DNA of 64,000 nucleotides, taken from Phaseolus vulgaris (lineage: Eukaryota; Streptophyta; Magnoliopsida; Fabales; Fabaceae). The stretch is from contig NC_023749.2 in NCBI RefSeq assembly GCF_000499845.2, forward strand, positions 14,780,698 to 14,844,697, written 5' to 3'. A model generated the notes under the pieces. The model had not been told where the DNA came from, did not search any database, and saw only the letters and a list, made by a program, of their open reading frames with translations. The position numbers and the translations under genes were made by a program. Below, one piece after another: positions 60,943 to 64,000 of the stretch; position 1 is the first letter of the stretch; each line of letters begins with the position of its first letter.

Positions 60943-61652
60943 AAGCGGACAAACTTAAAAACCAAGTCTTTCCTAGCCAGAGTCTTCCCTGAATTGCTTT
61001 CAATTTAAAAACTTAAAGAGTAGCAACTGAAGTGTCTACCCTAAATGCAAAATCCTATAAAAATAAAAACTAATGCAAATGCTACACTTAATGCTTTAAA
61101 AAAAATAGTTAGAGAGAAAAAAAAGAAAAAAGAAAAAAGAAATATTATGTAAAAATAAATAAAATATAGAAAATAAAAACAGTAAACAAAAACAAAAATA
61201 GAAATAAATAAAGATGACAAAACAAAACAAAAGAAATAACTAAAAAAAGAAAATATATAAAATAAAGGCAAAATAAGATAAAGATAAAAGATATAAAGGA
61301 ATAAAATAAAAACAAAAAAAATAAAATAAAGATAAAAGATATATGACATAAAATAAAATCAAAACAAAATAAAGATAAAAGATATAAAGAAAGAAAATAA
61401 AACAAATCAAAACAAAATAAAGATAAAAATATAAATAAAGAAAATAAAAACAAATCAAAATAAAATAAAATAACAGATATCCTAAATATTAGATTTTTTA
61501 TTTTTTATTTTATTTTTCGTTTTTTATTGCTATAATAAATAAATAAAAACTAAAAGGAAGAAAATAAAGGTTAAATATGCAGGAAAAAAAAATTGGGAAA
61601 AAAAATTATGCAAATAAGAAAGAAAAACCTGATAACCAAAATCAAATTGAAT
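60943..61652 (-). other. Leader of the 6.4-kb element with an A-rich tandem region
   Basis: 61080-61480 is composed of imperfect AAATAAAGATAAAAGATATA-type repeats. Several long open frames read through it on the minus strand but encode only Phe/Tyr/Leu-rich low complexity, so they are not genes. Confidence 0.7.
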
Positions 61653-61670
61653 TCCCCGGCAACGGCGCCA
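61653..61670 (-). other. Primer-binding site of the 6.4-kb element
   Basis: Minus strand TGGCGCCGTTGCCGGGGA, four bases inside the 5' LTR. Confidence 0.85.
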
Positions 61671-61674
61671 AATT

Positions 61675-62867
61675 TGATAGCTGTCGTTTTGCTGTCAAAT
61701 TAATATGATTCTAGCGTAGACTTGTCTAACACTAGAGAGATGATAGTATAATTGTGGACAAATGTCCCCAAGTCGTCTCCCAACGAATCCAATAGTAAAA
61801 TCAATTGACCAGGGTTTAAAATCTATCTGCAAGCAATAAAAAGTTAGCAATAACAATAAAGAGAAAAAGGGGGTTTGAGATAGTTGTGCATAAAATATAA
61901 AAGAGATTAAAATAGAAAATAAAAAGCGGTTGATCCCAAGTTCTTCCACCATTGAATTCTTCACAGGTTCTCTAATGATTAATCTTTTCTCAATCCTCCA
62001 ACAGAGCTAAACCAGATTGAACATGCGCCGATCTGATTCAATTGAAACTCACCAGTAAAGCATGCGTCTACTAGTTTAATCAATACCCACTTTGTTCCAT
62101 GCGTATACTCCATGGGAATGCTTACCTCCTCTCCCTTGAATCATGCGCCCAAGAAATTAATTAGAACAATGCGAACTAACTGAGAAACCAAAGTTTAAGA
62201 TAAGGAAGACTCTCAATCATGCGTTCAAGTACAACCTCTCACAAAAACCAGTTTTCCAGGAGATTAGACAATAAAAACAACTGCTATAGAGAATTAAAAA
62301 TCGAAACTTTTATTGAACAAAACCTCAGAACTCAATGGGGAATTACAAAAGAATCAACCAAAAAGGTTTAGCCTTCCATGCGGAGGCAAAACAAAAGAAT
62401 TACTAAGAAGAAAATAAACTAAGAAAATCCTATGAAGCTCTCCCCCTTTTATCCTTGATGCTTGTGTCCTTTTATAGGCTTTTCTGCTCCAAGGATCTTG
62501 GGAAAATATTGCAGTTTAGATTTTGTAAAAAATTTTACTTTCCATAATTCTTTTTATTTTGCAGAAAATTTGCTTCCAATTCTGTTTCTGGAATCTTGTA
62601 GCTTTTATTTTCTCTTTCTTCTCCTCAGAATATTTTTTCTGTTTTGGTTCAAGAAGCACTTGGACTTTTGCATATTTGGCCCATTCACAAAGGTAGATGC
62701 TTCCTCTGGATAATTTACTCTAAAAAGACAAAATTAACAATAATAATAGTTAAGGCCCAAATAAACCCAATTATAAGAATATTAATTAAAACAATGGATT
62801 TATTTATTATTATAGTCCAATAATCTATGAATAAGGCTAGTGAGTGTGAATAAATATATGCTCATCA
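61675..62867 (-). repeat. 5' LTR of the 6.4-kb element
   Basis: 1193 bp. Differences from 56437-57629 noted by eye include AAAGATTAAT/AATGATTAAT, CAACTG/CAATTG, AGAAGATTT/AGAAAATTT and TTAAAGTCC/TTATAGTCC. Confidence 0.95.
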
Positions 62868-62872
62868 ATAGG

Positions 62873-63931
62873 TTTTGATGTCTCCAAATCTATGAGGATT
62901 GCTTGAAGGCCTGGGTGTTGCTTGTGTGTGTGTGTTCTGGATAGTTTGAATTTGTAAATCCACTCTTTGTTATGATCCAAACTTTTTTTAATCAAGATCT
63001 TTTGAAAAAAGAGTGTTTTCTAAAGAAGTGGAAAAACAACTAATTCTTTTATTGTTTCAATCGGTTGTTTTACACTTAGTAGTTTTTTAAAAGCATTTGA
63101 AAAGCTTAACTTTGTTTGACTTTGCTGTCAAACAAATTCAACCGGTTGTTTCGAGAAATCAACCGATTGATTTTTTTTGAAAATCCTTAACAAAATCTGT
63201 TAAGCTTGTTGAAACTATCTTAAATGATTCAAAACTGATTTGACTCTTGCATTAAATGTTTTTAACAACTTATTGGAGTATAAATAATCTATTATACGCT
63301 CCTAGTTGTTATGAAATCAGATTGTACCTCTCAAATCATTTTTCAAGATTGCTTCAAGCTTTGGATTCTTTGAAAATAGTGGAATATGATTGCCGTGTTT
63401 TTTTTTAATTCAATCTTTTGATTGTATCAAGTGTGAACATTCCTTTTCTCTTTTGATCTCTGTAATTCTATAAAGACTGGTGTGTGCAGATCTAGAAGGT
63501 GGTCTGATCTGTGGTGTGTTGTTAGCCAAAGGAGGTGTGTGTTTTTGAGGGATTCAAGATCACCTCTTTGATGTGTGTGGTTTTGTAATCAAGGTTTTTG
63601 ATTGCTTAGTGGATTGCTTAGAGGTTTCTGGGAACTTGATGTAGCTCTTGGTTAAGAGTGAACCAATATAAATTTGTTGTGTGATCTTTCTATCCCTTAT
63701 CTACTTTGAATTTGTTTTAACTTGTTTTATTCACTGTTGATAAAAACAACTGGTTGATTCGCATAAACAACCGTTTGATTTTCTAGAATTAACTTAAAAC
63801 AGGTTTATTTGTTGGTTGATCTGATTTCTTGATCATTGATTTTTCATTGAACTTCACTCTATCTTTTATATTTGAGAAAAACGTTTATAAACAATTCATC
63901 TCGCTCTTGTTAAAGGCCTACAATTCCAACA
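62873..63931 (+). repeat. 3' LTR of the SIRE-like Copia (distal part)
   Basis: Continues the 13 bp at 56424-56436 after the nested element. It aligns with 50616-51672 and ends TTCCAACA. Confidence 0.92.
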
Positions 63932-64000
63932 AAGACTAGCAAGTGTAGGGGAATGATCAGAACAACTTTTAACAAGAACCTGATAAGTACAAGAATCTCA
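63932..64000 (-). pseudogene. LINE continuation beyond the Copia insertion
   Basis: The minus strand reads SDHSPTLASL, the conserved SDHSP end of an L1-type endonuclease. It is in frame with the LINE sequence left of 50603 once one target copy is removed. It continues past the window edge. Confidence 0.7.

Larger units (their letters stand above)
56437..62867 (-). mobile_element. 6.4-kb non-autonomous Gypsy-type element (LARD-like), young
   Basis: LTRs are 56437-57629 and 61675-62867, each 1193 bp, with TGATAGCTG...GCTCATCA ends and a perfect TSD ATAGG (56432-56436, 62868-62872). The minus-strand PBS TGGCGCCGTTGCCGGGGA (61653-61670) lies 4 bp inside the right LTR and is of the type seen in Athila/Tat-like Gypsy elements. 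The purine tract AAGTGTGGGGGTATT is next to the left LTR. Only one large ORF (60942-59002) is present, with no gag, protease or RT motif. By eye I find only about four mismatches between the LTRs, so insertion was recent. Inserted in the 3' LTR of the SIRE-like element. Confidence 0.92.
50603..63931 (+). mobile_element. SIRE/Maximus-like Copia element with a nested insertion in its 3' LTR
   Basis: The 5' LTR is 50603-51672. The PBS TGGCATCAAGAGC is at about 51675-51687. gag is 51734 to about 53450, pol 53466-56079, and purine tracts are at about 56117-56131 and 56410-56423. The 3' LTR is 56424-56436 plus 62873-63931, split by the element at 56437-62867. Flanks are AACAC and AAGAC, a 5-bp target duplication with one mismatch. 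Without the nested element it is about 6.9 kb. It is inserted in the LINE. Coding is defective. Confidence 0.9.

Noticed and set aside
61041..61458. Three overlapping Phe/Tyr/Leu-rich minus-strand open frames resembling membrane proteins
   Set aside because: They arise from A-rich tandem repeats in a retroelement leader; low complexity in every frame.

Overview
The window is plant nuclear DNA: AT-rich, intron-rich genes with GT-AG junctions, and many LTR retrotransposons, a LINE and DNA transposons. The protein types and repeats fit a dicot, most likely a legume related to Phaseolus/Vigna. That is an inference from recognised families, not a database match. Only two host genes are convincing, both on the minus strand.

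Region 1-5,520 holds the 5' six exons of a SCAMP (secretory carrier membrane protein) gene that continues beyond the left edge. A hAT-like element with an 8-bp target duplication lies in its third intron. Region 5,521-15,540 is intergenic: a truncated Copia element (8,517-10,622), a 1.9-kb Mutator-like element with a FAR1-type transposase remnant (12,018-13,899), a 369-bp relative of it (14,045-14,413), and a 345-bp duplication shared with the 3' flank of the next gene.

Region 15,542-26,450 is a complete STRUBBELIG-RECEPTOR-FAMILY (SRF) leucine-rich-repeat receptor-like kinase: 16 coding exons, 814 residues, and an atypical kinase domain (HRN and DCG in place of HRD and DFG). Its 4.3-kb twelfth intron is filled by a decayed Copia element, which itself contains an 800-bp foldback.

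From 29,572 to the right edge the window is a pile of nested transposons. (a) A Copia RT/RNase H fossil is split by a 6.2-kb SIRE-like non-autonomous element (30,279-36,507, TSD CTTTT). That element keeps gag, has no pol, and carries a 393-codon ORF. (b) A plus-strand CACTA element starts at 36,637. Its TNP2 exon is split by a 4.9-kb gag-only Gypsy-type element (38,365-43,239, TSD GCATG). (c) A second CACTA copy in the opposite orientation joins it near 45,410 and is split by a solo LTR (45,805-47,000, TSD GCCAC). (d) A LINE on the minus strand (47,762 to beyond the edge) is split by a 13.3-kb SIRE-like Copia element (50,603-63,931). The 3' LTR of that element is split in turn by a 6.4-kb Gypsy-type non-autonomous element (56,437-62,867, TSD ATAGG) with near-identical LTRs and a 646-codon ORF.

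Three of these LTR elements are non-autonomous, each carrying gag and/or an unrelated large ORF without pol. They presumably rely on enzymes from related elements elsewhere. The SIRE-like elements share a short dyad motif (AACAATCGGTTGTT-like) scattered through LTRs and coding sequence; it has expanded as a 21-bp tandem array in one LTR. No RNA genes or CRISPR arrays were seen. Exon ends were placed by eye from protein similarity, splice consensus and phase, without transcript data.
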